Shown here piece after piece: positions 19,985 to 31,998 of a stretch of DNA of 64,000 nt; within the stretch, counting starts at the first letter, position 1, and every line of letters begins with the position of its first letter. Origin of the DNA: Isoetes taiwanensis. Lineage: Eukaryota > Streptophyta > Lycopodiopsida > Isoetales > Isoetaceae. Where the stretch lies: NCBI GenBank assembly GCA_021234155.1, contig JAJEKV010000022.1, positions 3,279,996-3,343,995 of the forward strand. Direction: 5' to 3'. The notes beneath the pieces are model-generated. The model ran no database searches, had not been told where the DNA came from, and saw nothing but the letters and a program-made list of their open reading frames with translations. A program made the translations under genes and the position numbers.

Positions 19985-22900
19985 ATGTTTCATCTACTTC
20001 TATAATAGGGTCATATAAATACCTTGTTCTACTCTCACATAGAAGCCTCATCGCAGTTATGCATTTTTGGGCTTCATAATAGCATTTTGAACAACTACTG
20101 TAACTCACCTAACGACAAGCAGACTGCAACCTATTCCTTTTTTAATAGGCTCACTTTTGGCTTAGAATGATAGTTTGCTATTCAAGAACTGAAACCAAAG
20201 CATATAGATTAAAGAGTATGAATAACTGATTAAAAATGTGGACTGCTGCATCACCGAGTCTGCACCACCAAATCACAGCCAATGATCTTTGAGATGATAA
20301 GAACTGGATAAATCATGACCCCAGCACAAAGCTTGAGACATGGCCTGGAAGATTCAAGAGTTATACCGAATTAGATCTTCTTATGGCTCCACCTCTTAGG
20401 CACCACCAGCCAAAGACTTAAATGGGTAGGGCGGGCTCAAACCTAGCCTCCATAGCCCATTGTATCTTACCTGCTCCGCCATAGCTAATGAAGCTATAAA
20501 TTGCTTAAGCGAGAAAAAAATAAAAACATGGGGTATACATGGGGTATTACTTCGATCACAGATATGGCCTTTGATCTGCCACTGTATTATTCGTAGCCCG
20601 TTCAGCACTACCAGAGGGAAAACTCATCGCCCTCCCCTCCCCTCCCCCCCCCCCTCTTCGAATTGTTGTACAGGGACAAACCATAACGTGGATGCGTCTT
20701 CTAATCAGAGCCCTAATTTGAACACTACCATGGTTCTTATCTCGTCTTTGTATGCGCCACATCTAAAACATTTATTTCTGCTTGCGTCCTATGCCCCTAC
20801 TGCCAAAGCTAAAGCTTTCGCCATAGCCATATCCAAAGCCATAAGCAAACGATCCAAAGCCATATCCACCTCCTCAGCTAGAGTATGCATCAGCACGGGC
20901 GGCAGTGCTCTGCTCCGATAAGCTTTGCTACTATAAGCTCGATAGAATAAAAAAAATTAGTACATCAATCAAATTCTGGCCATCGGATCTAGGGCGTGGT
21001 CCATTACTTGCACTAAAACATTATAATATAAGAAAAGATAGGGCAAGAGCTTCCTGAGAATATTTGAATTCATGTTTGGCCACAACACATGTTTGGTTGG
21101 ATTTTCCTTCTTAAACGCATTTTAGTCCCTCTAGACACAGGCTATGCAGGCCATCTCATGTTCTTTACAATCAAGACAAATTCAAATGATGCCACAAGCT
21201 CATAACTTGGTTAGCACATTCCTTTTTCGGGTTGTCCCACCAGCATCCACATCTCTTCTAATGAAGCTCTTCTGGCATAATATGAAATGGGTAGATGAAT
21301 ACATGTTGGAACTGCTTGCCACAAGATTCGGGAGTTTATCTATGCCCCTGCATTTATTGTTTCAGAGATCATGCCTAATTAATTTTCCAATTGAAGAATG
21401 ATTGGAACAATGGGCTTTCATGTGTTGGTAATTTTATGGTTTTCTATGGCGATAGAAACATGAATTTTTCTTTGCACTTTACTTCATCTAAGTATTAACA
21501 AAATTAGAGCATAGAAAAGGAGTTTATGCAGAGCTGATCCTATTGTAGTGACAAATATATTTGGAATATTGTAGTGACAAATAGACTTGCAACATGAAAA
21601 CATTACAGAGCACAAAAACATTGTTTATACGGACCTGATCCTATGGTCGTGCTCCCTGTGGATACCAACCTTGGAAATATGTATAGCAAGTTTTAGTTGA
21701 CAACAGAACATGTGGTGGTGTAGACTCTGTTAGACATAGCCACAATGATAATGGTGTGATAACAGATGCACTTCAACCCATCCATGCTAATTAAGTACTC
21801 ATGAATCAATTGTTCTAGGTTATGTTTTATAAAGAATGGAAGAAGAATGCAGTAGATTGGTTGTTGTGGCCACACACAAAGTCTACGCATGGCTGAATAA
21901 TTTGTATTTTTAGATTTTGTTTGATTGTATTCTTTATTTTGCTTTTCAAAGCGTCGAATAAGCTTCTGGATCTTTTGAAAGAGGGTTTGCTACAGCGAAA
22001 AACATGTTTTCCTATTGTCTGTGCCACATTAAATAGGTTTGTTTTATAGCTTTGTCTTTCGCTTCTATTCAGACTACTTCTTTCTTCTATGTAGCTGTGT
22101 TTCTACTCATTTATTTATGATCGCTTAGCCTGCATCATGGTTTGCCACATTTGATTATGGTTATTTGAATGGTACTCTGTCATTGGATGCAGCAAGAGGG
22201 CCGGATGCACCAAGACATATTGTTGTTTGAGATATTCTCATATTACTAAAAGAACTTTGAGCAAACTTTGATGCAATTGTTTCTTGACCATTTGGTAAGA
22301 TGGAGTTCAGCATGTGCCTACTGGATCCTTCAGAGCTTGATTATGGATGAACATGTTGGGCCCCTTAAAGTGTCTGCACAATTTAAGATTGTGTCTCCAT
22401 GTTTGTTTGCTTTTCTAATGACAAATATATTGTGTGCGTGTCTGCACAATTTAGGATTGTATCCCCATGTTTGCTTATGTTTGCTTTTGTTTTGCAGTAT
22501 TTATATTCAATAGATGGTAGCCATATTATTATTGAGTTGAATAGCAGCACTGATCACATAAATTATGCAAACCTCAATCGACATGTACATTTGCAGCTTC
22601 TGAAGCAATCAGGTAATTCTTAGCGAAAGATCTGGACTGTAATGGTTCTTTAGAGGTGTTAATGTTTTATGTGGATTTGATTTGATGTGGCAATCAGAGT
22701 TAGTTGTAATGTTAATAGAGCATATTGTGCTATCAATTATTCTTGCTTTGTAATTGGCACAGGATGTTAGTTGGCTCTATGATACATGTGCTTGCACATA
22801 TTCTTAATCAATTGTTGGAGCAGATTGAATACATTCATATCAGATAAGAGTTGCAAGCTACAACTCGGTTCCTCCACTATAAGTTGTTGATGCCCCACAG

Positions 22901-23827
22901 TGATATTCCTAAAAGCTGTCAGGGTTTCCTACGTCTGCTTATCCAATGTTTCGAATATGCTACAACATATTGATTGTGTTGGCTGCCTACTTCTGCTTTT
23001 CTTTTTCAATTAGTGAAAGAAAGGTTAGTGATTATGTGATTAGCTATAGGAGCTTCAATCGCCTAAATTCTCTATGAAATCATCTGTTCTATGACACTCA
23101 TCAGAAGAAGTGGATATATTCTATACTCTTGATTGTTTTGACAGCCACATGGAACCATGGGAAGTGGCAGCCAGATGATGAAGTTGCTAGATGATGAATC
23201 TGCTCAAATATGTTATTCTTCTAACATTGAGTATGAAATGCAATAGTTACAAGATATTATGCAACATACAAATAGATGGGATAAAGCCCTGTAAAGTCAC
23301 ATAGTGAAGAACCAATGGATCAAGAAAGAACACACAGAGAGCAACCACTTGCTCTATGTTCCCCAGTTGTAGAGAGTACATGTTGACACCATTTATATCA
23401 TCTTCAAATATAATCATCTGTATCAATGCTCTGAATGTGTGGGCCAAATGTATATGCTTCCAATGAATTGTCTGCTTATCCAGTGGAGATGTTTGTAGTA
23501 GAGATGTTTGTAGAAACGTAATGCATGTTGTAGGTCATGAACAACGAGCTTTGTTATTAGTCAAAGTTATGATTCTTAGTAGTAACAATCACGTTCAATA
23601 GGGTCATTCTGTTTTGTTATTACAAAGGGTTTGTAAGTCATATACAACTAGGAACAGTATATACAACATTGTAATGCTTTAAAGTGTTTTGGCATAAACG
23701 TCTCAGTTTGTCTAGAAATAAATCAATCTTATGATTAATAAAGATTGGCAATCCGTTCCCCATTTCTTTGAAAGAATCTTCATCTTACATGCCAAACAAG
23801 TTGCAATAATCTATATAAGAACTATTT
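19985..23827. other. Intergenic, no clear gene
   Basis: Mostly AT-rich DNA. A C-rich run lies at 20635-20656. At 22377-22480 a ~40-bp segment (GTCTGCACAATTTA, CCCATGTTTG) is duplicated about 65 bp apart. One exon-like block is listed separately. On the minus strand at 20760-20920 a Gly/Tyr-rich reading is interrupted by a stop and was not accepted as a gene. Confidence 0.5.
22498..22612 (+). CDS. Possible single exon, family unknown
   Basis: A 115-bp block is open in one frame (YLYSIDGSHIIIELN, then HVHLQLLKQSG). It is bounded by a good acceptor (TTTTGTTTTGCAG) and a donor (CAG|GTAATT). The peptide looks like real protein, but I cannot match it to a family. No partner exons with clear splice sites were found in the flanks, so it may be a fragment of a lost gene. 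Confidence 0.25.
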
Positions 23828-23844
23828 TACATGCCAAATAAGTT
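23828..23844 (+). other. LINE target-site duplication, left copy
   Basis: TACATGCCAAATAAGTT occurs here and again at 29983-29999, flanking the minus-strand LINE. Seventeen bases is typical for target-primed reverse transcription. The last two T could belong to the poly(T). Confidence 0.88.
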
Positions 23845-23856
23845 TTTTTTTTTTTT
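23843..23856 (-). other. LINE poly(A) tail
   Basis: Fourteen T on the plus strand form the 3' poly(A) of the minus-strand LINE. An AATAAA signal lies about 20 bases upstream of it, near 23876-23881. Confidence 0.85.
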
Positions 23857-24157
23857 GAGAGATAAAAAATAGACTTTATTTACTTTAAGGGAACGATACA
23901 CAGCCACATGGCAGGGGTGCACCCATCTACAAATCTGAGATGAGGATAGCTACATGGCTCATTTTTGCACTACTCTCTTGGACGTCCTAGTGTAGACTTA
24001 GGTAGGTGCCCCATATTTCAACCTTTACTTCTTCTTCGCTCTCAAACACTAGCCTGAATTTTTTTACCCTTTCAAGTATCGTATGTAGAAGCTGATTTGG
24101 TGATATGACCTCTTGATTCTCTTTGAAGACTAAGGCATTTCTCCTTTTCCATATTGA

Positions 24158-24781
24158 TCAGATTGTCCAGGCTCTAGCTATATGGAAGGCCACCTTCTTC
24201 ATGGTGCACCAATCTAGGGGAAGGATACCCAACAACAGTTCCTTGGTACCTAACGGGTATTCAAATCTGTCCAGGCTCCATGCCCATACTACTTGCAGCT
24301 TCTCACATTCCACCAGACAATGTTCAATGGATTCCTGTTCAGCCTCGCAAATGGGGCATAGTGGGCTGACTTTATTGTCCCATTTGGCGACTAGTTGATT
24401 GACCCTTGGAGCTCTGTGTATCACTTGCCAAAGGAAAGCGTTTATCCGTGGGGGCAGATGTTTCTGCCATGCATCTCTCCAGATGTTTTTAAGGTTTTCC
24501 TCTGTGATCACTAGTTCCCATTTGGTAGATATTGGAAGTACACCCTGAGTCCTCAAGCTTCTGTAACTTGATTTCACAAACTTGTTAGGCTGAATCGCGG
24601 GGTGCAGAACCCATGGATTTTGATCTCCTGTAGTTATAGTGTTTCGTAGTACCGTAGTCACACTTTCCCATATTATTTTGTCTGCGTCCTTTAAGGCAAA
24701 ACGAACCTGGAATTCTGCCCAACTGACTAATTGCTCTCCCTTGTACCACTGGGCACAGGAATTAATTCCACAATTTTCCAC
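24158..24781 (-). pseudogene. LINE ORF2 C-terminus with zinc-binding RT domain
   Basis: The frame reads LPPRINAFLWQVIHRAPRV, then CPICEAEQESIEHCLVECEKL. This is the C-x2-C...H-x3-C pattern of the reverse-transcriptase zinc-binding domain found at the end of plant L1-type ORF2. The frame opens at a non-ATG codon after a TGA, so it is a continuation cut off from the RT by a frameshift near 24785. It ends at 24158, and about 300 bases of 3' untranslated sequence follow to the poly(A). Confidence 0.88.
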
Positions 24782-24972
24782 CTCTTTACGATCCTTGCAT
24801 CAACCACATACCTAAGGGGCCTTGTTTGTTGTGCAGTACCATTGGTACCCACCATGGAGGAGAAGTCTCTGCTTCGAACTTGTTGATGTCAAGTGTAAAA
24901 AGTTTTTTTATGACTTGCCAAGCCGAAATTAGACCCTTAAGGAATGGAGATGCTTCTCTACATGGCTTAAGA

Positions 24973-26088
24973 TTAAAAAAAAAAGAGTGAGCATGGAAGT
25001 GAGACTTTAATGGAGGGCTTACTATGCTTACATGAAGCTAATAGGGCCTGGTTGATGAGGTGCATACCTGGAGACTTTACCCTTTTCTGTAGGATCATCC
25101 ATATGAATTTGGCTATTAATACTTTGCTCTGTAATGATATGTCGACCATTCCAATTCTTCCTTCTGTCTTATCTCTCTTGCACTTCCACCAAGCGATTTT
25201 GACCACTGCCCCTTCGTTCCCTCCCCAGACAAAGTTGCGAATTAACCCTTCTAATTCTTGTGCCTTCTCCTTTGGGGCTAGTAAAATTGATGACGTATAG
25301 ACATGAGTATTGCTTAACACATGTTTTGCCACAGTAATTCGTCCTGCAAGTGATAGCTTTGCCACCTTCCACCAATTTAAGTGTTTCTGAAGGCCTAGCA
25401 GTATTTCGTCCCATATTTGTGCATTAGCGATATTAATACCCATTGGAATACCTAACAGGTTGGAATGCTCACCCTCTAGGATTATTTTACATGGTAGGAT
25501 TGTCAAGCATGCAGGATACGGGTCTTCCAAAGGCCACTGTACTGCGCATTTTTTCCAATTTATGAGACAACCTGAGGCTATTGAGAAGGAGGCTAGTAAT
25601 TTACCTACACATGACAGGTTATCTTCCTCTGCCTCTATGAATAGAAATGTGTCGTCTGCGTATTGGTTACATATTTGTTGAGAACCATCCAACATTTGTA
25701 GTCCCTGAATCATACCGTCTGCAGAGGCTTGCATGAATATTTGTGAAAGTGCTTCTGCTGCAATATTGAAGAGGAATGGGGCTAGGGGGCAGACTTGCCT
25801 GATGCCCCTCTTTATGTCAAATATTGGAGAGGGTTCACCTTGGAATAAGACTAAAGCTCGAGCAGATCGCAGCAGTTTCAGGACCCCTTTTGTAAAAATA
25901 TTTTCATAACCCAACTTGAGCATCATTTTATGCAGAAAACTCCATCTGATACTGTCATAAGCTTTGGTAAAGTGTAGCTTTAAATAGGCCATCCTTTGTT
26001 TTGTTTTTTTAGCCCAATGTAAACCTTCAAATGCTGCTGCGACATTGCTCATGATACTCCTACCTGGTAGAAAGCCAGATTGGGCTTG
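24973..26088 (-). pseudogene. LINE reverse transcriptase, palm to thumb
   Basis: Directly after the TAA at 26089-26091 the same frame continues QAQSGFLPGRSIMSNVAAAFE, the usual L1 RT motif. It goes on through LKLHFTKAYDSIRWSFL (normally LDFxKAYD, here with H in place of D), GIRQVCPLAPFLFN and the catalytic NQYADDTFLF (about 25640-25670). The thumb (LGIPMG, LSLAGRITVAKHVLSN) and a connection follow. The frame ends at a run of A/T near 24975, where slippage probably broke it; LINE-like sequence goes on in another frame. The DFxKAYD change would remove a catalytic aspartate, so the enzyme is probably dead even apart from the stops. Confidence 0.9.
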
Positions 26089-28932
26089 TTAGATGCCTTC
26101 AGCTAGAAATGGCTTGATCTTCTCTGCCATAGCTAAGGAAATACATCCTGTGTTCAATCTTAGGTTTAGATTTTCAGCTTGCATAAAGTCTATATATGTA
26201 GAGAAGATATCTTTCTTGACCCATTCCCAATTGCTTTGATAGAATTCTATGGGAATTCCATCCATACCCGGACATTTATTTTTAGCCAGTAGAAAGGTGG
26301 CCTTTTGAAGGTCCTCTATAGAGAGGGGAAGACTTAGTATGTCTTGCTGATTGGAATCTATTATAGATGAGACTTTTAAGACCACCAGCTCTTCGAAGGT
26401 CTCTTGATATGGTAAATTGTGTTCTCCAAAGAAAGCTTTGAAATGGTTATATAAATACCTTTTGAGATCTCCTGGAGACTTGAGAATTGAACCATCGTTA
26501 TGAGTGATGGATGATAATGTGGAAGATCTCTTCTTTTCTTTAGCTGTCTTAAAGAAGAACTTTGTGCATTTATCAGCTTCTTTTAGCCAGGTCAATCCTG
26601 CTTTACATCTATTTTCTGCTATCTTGACCTCTTCTATTGTCTTTATCTGTTCTATTATCCTTTTCTCCTCCATCCCGTCATTGGGGCCCAATGCCCTAAG
26701 AGAGAGGAGTTGGCCATAAAGGATATCCAATTCTTCCCTTTCTTTTTGCACTTTAGCTCTACCCCAGCTTTTGGCATAATTTTTTATATTTGAAAGAGCT
26801 GTTATCATGGTTTCCATACCAGAACCCGTTCTAAAAGCCGTTTGCCATATGCTTTTGCAAGACTCCACAAAATCTGGGTCTATCAAATATCTGGTATTTA
26901 ATTTGAATACTGTTTTAGAGGTGCTAAACTGACATTTCTTAGTAGATATTACCTGTGGATTATGATCGGAGATAGCATTCTTTAATTGATTGGACCTTTG
27001 AAGGTTTGGGAGGATGGAGAAAGCCACGTCGTTCATATAGCATCTATCGTACCTTGCATACGTCCTCCCAGTTCCCAGCCATCCATTGCAGCATGTAAAT
27101 CCCTTATGTCCGTCCAGCTCCATGAAGCCCATATCCTCTACCAATTTACTCCACTGAACTTTCTCAAACCCGTGTACTATTTCTGACGACACCCCTTGTC
27201 TATCCTCGATTGCCTCCACCATATTAAAATCCCCTGCCATGAGCCAAGCTACCTGACTTCCAAAGCTTTTCAATCTATGTCTGAGAGTGGGCCATAAAGC
27301 ACCTCTGCCCCTGGGGTTGTTATGGGCGTAAATATTCACCAAACCCCATATTCTACCTTCACGTTGCCGTAGAATTATAGCCCACCTATCAAACCTGTCT
27401 ACCTGTGAATCACATACTTTTACGTCCTTCTTCCAGGTGATCAGAGTGCCTGCATTAGAGGTATCTTTTACTGCAGCGATCCCCACATATTCTTTACCTA
27501 TTGTGTTGAACAGTTCGTGTATCTCACCCTGTTTACACTTATGCTCCTGTAGGCATATTACGTCTGGATTTATCTCCTCGATTGCGTTTGATAATCTGTT
27601 TTTCTTGTATTCCGAGGATTTTACTCCTCTGATATTCCAGCTAAGGATCTTATGATTCATTGGGAGATGTTTGGAGACCCTTTCTTTCTTTTTCATGTTC
27701 CCTGTCCCATCTGTTTCTATTTCGTTTTTATTTTTATTTTTTTCCCCTGTTACATTGGGAGGATCATCGTCCACCCCATTCTCATCTTCCAGGTCTGCCC
27801 ACACATTCTTGTGTGGTGGGAGGGCACTCTCTATAGCAGCCAACTCTCCATATACTACAATATCTCCTCGATTTTCATTCACCTTTTCTGGCAATGCCTC
27901 CTCTGAATTCATTACTTCTTTAATGTACTGAGAGAAAGGATTGTTTACCTCAGAGACAATTTGAGTGCTAATCTGAGGAGGGAACTTTGGGCGAGGCCCT
28001 CCGCTTTTTCGAGCAATATTTCTGGTTCTCCCTTTTTGCCTTGCCCCTCCCACTTCCCAAGTTTGACCTTCAGTTTTTGACGAACCCTCAGCAGTTGTAG
28101 CGATGATAGGATCCGATGTAGGTCTCTTGGTTGGAAATGCCGTGTTGCTGGTGTTAGGGGTTTCTACTCCCCGACTTGGAGCACGTGGGGTAATTGTTAC
28201 AGGAGCAGAGGGGTGGCTCGTTGGGACCCCAGCACTTGTGGGGGGATCTTGGGGATTATCGTTCTGTGCTTGATGCTGATAACTCATTTCTTCTTTAGAT
28301 CTTGCCTGTGGGTTCTCTTCCAGCCCTTCAATTTTTAGATCTGGAAACATTCTGTATATTTCCCATTTGTTGGTCAACTTCAAGGGAAATTTGTAAGAGC
28401 AATTGCCACTCTTAACTATCACCCCCTTGGGTATGCTCGCCTTTGCTGGAATTGCTACATAAATCCTTGGCCCTCTAGCTATGGAGTGTGAGATATAAGT
28501 GCCTATTGTGTTAGCAATAACCTTTAAAAACTCAAGTATCAGCATGTCTGGAGGTAGATGTTCGATCTCCAACCAGCATGGGATCTTGATTGCGGACATT
28601 TGATGGGGGGAGAAACCAGGAGAATAATATTGGTATAAGATGTATTCCCCCATAAAGGTGTCGGCAGCACGAGCCACCATCTTATCTACTGTGTCTTCAC
28701 TATGGAATAAGATGAGGAAGAAGTTGCCACCTAGTGCCTTTAGAGATTCATGCTGAGGCAAACCTAACCTTTTCAAGTGTGTTGACAGCCAGAATTCTAG
28801 TTTACGAAAGTCCAGGAATCCTCCTGTAAAGAATCCTATAACAGATCGTGATACCAAGTTCTCCACCACTTTTACATGCATACCATGGTCTATCTCTGCT
28901 ATTGGAAAGTTAGACTCCTCATCTACTTCCAT
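26089..28932 (-). pseudogene. LINE ORF: DUF4283, endonuclease and RT N-terminus in one frame
   Basis: The frame opens with ATG at 28932 (MEVDEESNF) and runs 947 codons. Residues about 10-215 match the DUF4283 pattern of plant LINE ORF1 (FLDFRKLEFWLSTHLKRLG, GGNFFLILF, WEIYRMFPDLKIEG), with no zinc knuckle after it. A Pro/Ser/Thr linker (about 225-430) leads to an endonuclease with intact motifs: LSWNIRGV, LQEHKCKQ, MAGDFNMV and ISDHNP. After the WLKEADKCTKFFF linker the RT begins (KCPGMDGIPIEFYQ, NTGCISLAM). It stops at TAA (26089-26091) in the middle of a conserved RT block. In most plant LINEs DUF4283 is in a separate ORF1; here it shares a frame with endonuclease, either originally or through loss of an intervening stop. 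Confidence 0.88.
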
Positions 28933-29164
28933 ATTTCTAACGCTTTCAGTTCCTTTTTTTTTTCAGGCTGGCCTTTATTTAATTTGCCTAGATCTTAAGC
29001 AAAACCTGCTTCTACTGATGCGTCTACTCTCAAACTCCTGGCTGTTTCTATTGGCACGTTGCTCTTTATCCATTCTGAGAATCTAGGCTTGTTGACTCTT
29101 GCTATTGTGTCGTTGTTTTTCCAAGCCTCCCTTACATTACTCCTTGTACCGCCACTAGCTGAGT

Positions 29165-29982
29165 CTAGTTTGTAGTATTGTTATGCCCTTCTTCAGTCGC
29201 ATCTTTTGTAGTGGCGGTACCTTGTGGATATAGTATTTTAGCCCCTTTTGCCCATCTCCCTGGATTACGATGAAGTAAATCCCCTTTTGCGAATATATCT
29301 GCGTTTTGTTTCTCTTCCTGTAAGGCTTCTGCCAATATTGCAGATCTGCAATTCATCTCTGCTAATTTAGTTTTTGATTCCATTGCTTTCTCGTCTGTGT
29401 CGGTTACAACATCTTCCATGGATGAGTCTGATATACTAAATTGAATGGATTTTTTCTGCCCATTCTCACTCACTCTTGTTGCTACATCTTTCATGGATGA
29501 GTCTGATATTTCTGCTTGAGTGGATTGTTTCTGTCCTTTCACACTAACTCCTGCCTCTGCTCCTAACATTGAGTTTTTCAATTTATAGATTGTCCCAAGA
29601 GCACTCACGCATGCAATGGGAGCCTGATCTTCCCATCCTTTTATCTTCCGTGCTCCATTTTCGTTTGCCCCTTTTGGGGAGTGGTCTATGCTATGTAAGA
29701 CAGAGACTCCTGTAGCTAGGCTAGAACTCTTATGAAGCAAACTAGTGGATTGATTTACCTCTTGCAGGGCAGAAGCCCCAAGTTTTGGAAGGGATTCATT
29801 GGAAGCCCCTTCGACTGGGGATGGTTCACAGGGAGCCCCAATGGCCTGGCGACCGGCGGTTGTCCAGCCCTGACCTGCGGTGCCCCCGTTGAAATCACCT
29901 GGGTCTAACCTAGGCCTGTTATCAACAGCCGCAAAAGCGGCCGCTTCACCTCGCTGTTGCAAGAAATTGTTGACATGATATC
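29165..29982 (-). CDS. LINE N-terminal ORF, function unknown
   Basis: An open frame of about 270 codons fills the 5' end of the LINE and stops at 29165, 232 bases before the long ORF. It is open from the element's edge with no ATG near its beginning; the first in-frame ATG in good position is about half-way (MLGAEAGVSVKGQ). The protein is rich in Ser, Ala, Lys and Glu, low in hydrophobics, and contains a near-duplicate pair, ISDSSMKDVATRVSENGQKK and ISDSSMEDVVTDTDEKA. No zinc finger or RRM is visible. It may be a second small ORF1-like protein or coding-like 5' leader. Confidence 0.4.
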
Positions 29983-29999
29983 TACATGCCAAATAAGTT
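29983..29999 (+). other. LINE target-site duplication, right copy
   Basis: This second copy of TACATGCCAAATAAGTT marks the 5' end of the minus-strand LINE. A related TACATGCCAAACAAGTTGC lies at 23789-23807, so the target region already held a diverged local repeat. Confidence 0.88.
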
Positions 30000-31889
30000 G
30001 CAATGGGTTCACTACAACTTAATAACCTACATATGTATGACGCAAATTCCTATTTCACACCGCATGTACAAAATCAACACCATATAGTATTCCGCTTGAA
30101 ATCTTATAGTATTTTGCGAATCTTGTTATACAGTATAGCAAATTTTGTACTTGCATACCCCACAAACGAGGAACTTTATGTACGGTGTAGATTAAGGAAT
30201 AAAAGGTGAATATGCCTATCCAACAGCTCTCGTTGCCCGGAGTCACCCCCCGTGTCAATATGCACCCAAACCAAAGGGGGTTTAAGGGGGATTTTAATTT
30301 AAACGTGTTGGACCCAATGGTTGTGTTAATTAATGTCAATGGTAGTTATGTGTTGGTTGTTAATGACAATGGTTGTTATATGTTGGGGGATTTAATTTTT
30401 ATATGTTGGATGTTAATGGTTTGTGTTGCAAAAAAAAATTTTTGGCCCCTTCGGGGCCTTAGGGACGCTTAGGTGTGAGAAAAAAATTAGAATTCAAACT
30501 AGGAAAAAACTAGAATTCATTTGAGGCTTTCATCACCTGTAGCTTTTGAATTTCATCACAATAAAACAAATAGAACATAAGTAAAAGTTACCATAAAGAT
30601 AGAGCGGATTGATCCCATTATTCTGAAAGTCATAAAGTTTGCAATACCCATACACAAATATTTTTCAACTGGAATTTAACAGTAGCATTTGGCCTCCATG
30701 GATTCTTGTGGTGAGAAACCAAAGTGGGAAACTTTTCTGCTTGTTAGCACAAGGATTTAGAAGCCTTGGAATTTGCTTAATAACTGCCTCAAAATCTAAA
30801 AATGCATGGTAATTTTTTGCAAGCTTCATTCGGAATGAGCCATAAAACAATATCCAATAGCGCAATCCTGCATTAATCAGCTGGTAGGATGTGAAAGCCT
30901 ACCAAACCCAGCCGAAAAATTGCTGTTTTAGCATAGATAACTTAACCAAACATATCCATATCATACACTATCAAAAAGATCTCGGAGAGAGCTTTCCAAC
31001 GCAATAAAAATCATCTCAAACAGAGCTCTGGATCAAAATTTATGATAAGAAATGTGTTGCCGGTGAGGAAACTGCACTACATGCGCCCTTCAAGCCATTA
31101 TGCACCACACACACACAAAGAGAGCTTTTGTTGTGAGCCATTGGTTGTTGACCATTATGCACCACACGCACAAAAAAAGGTCTTTTGTTGTGAGCCATTG
31201 GTTGTTGACACAAAAAAAGGGCTTTTGTTGTGAGCCATTGGTTGTTGACCATTGGAAAAAAAAAGGCTAAATCAATGGCTCAGAAATGGTGCACTCTAGA
31301 TGTACGCATTAGTACATCCATTTGAATACATCACGAAATCATAGGAAAACCTTAGTGAAAAGCGTACAAAAACACAAAGAAAACCCCCTGTTATTATGCT
31401 ACATATTCATCATTGAATTTCACCATTGAATGGTAACAAATATTGTGAAAATATTAATATGGGGCTTTAAACATTCTGGTAAAAAATCACCGCTTCACTT
31501 TTATAGTATGTTGTAGATACAATTATCATTTGAAATCTATAACAAGTTTCCTTTGCAATCTGAGAAATACCCATACATAATGACGCAAACTATTGGATCT
31601 TTAACTATGTTGCATGGATCGAAATGTCATGAATAAAATAGAGTAGTTGAATTTCAATAGTTGCAATTGTTAGACCTTTCAATAGTTGTAAATGTCTGGC
31701 AACACTTAAAGAGCTGAAAAGAACACATGTTTCATCTCCAAATCCAAATGAGAGAACATTATCTCCACATATCCAACACAATAATAACACAATGTACATA
31801 TGCCACATATCCAACACAGACAATAACTTAAAAGAAGCATAATTGACAAGCCTACATATGTTCCTAAATCCTCCATCTTATTCGTATAA
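30000..31889. other. Intergenic, AT-rich
   Basis: No gene is visible. At 30310-30420 imperfect repeats of a GTTATATGTTGG-type word occur. A perfect GGCCCCTTCGGGGCC inverted repeat lies near 30443-30457. A three-copy tandem repeat at 31094-31255 is listed separately. Confidence 0.5.
31094..31255 (+). repeat. Short tandem repeat, three copies of a 40-58-bp unit
   Basis: The block CTTTTGTTGTGAGCCATTGG plus TTGTTGAC occurs three times. The first two copies are preceded by ATTATGCACCACAC; the third has lost it. Confidence 0.85.
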
Positions 31890-31998
31890 TCTTATATTAT
31901 AAAGTTTTAGCGTATGTCATGAAGCAAACCCTAATTTGGACGGTTGAAATCATCTGATTGCATCCGAAAGGCGAGATATATCGCACGACTTTCCACCA

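Larger units (their letters stand above)
23845..29982 (-). mobile_element. Apparently full-length L1-type LINE
   Basis: The element runs on the minus strand from 29982 to a poly(A) tail (plus-strand T run ending at 23856). It is flanked by a 17-bp target duplication and has AATAAA about 20 bases before the tail. Order: an N-terminal ORF (29165-29982), then a long ORF with DUF4283, endonuclease and the start of reverse transcriptase (26089-28932), the remaining RT (24973-26088) and a zinc-binding RT tail (24158-24781). One stop and at least two frameshifts inactivate it. Complete length plus intact target duplication suggest a fairly recent insertion. Confidence 0.92.

Noticed and set aside
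20760-20920. Glycine/tyrosine-rich minus-strand peptide resembling the tail of an RNA-binding protein
   Set aside because: A stop interrupts it, there is no RRM or other domain nearby, and short repeated GGCTTTGGATAT words explain it.
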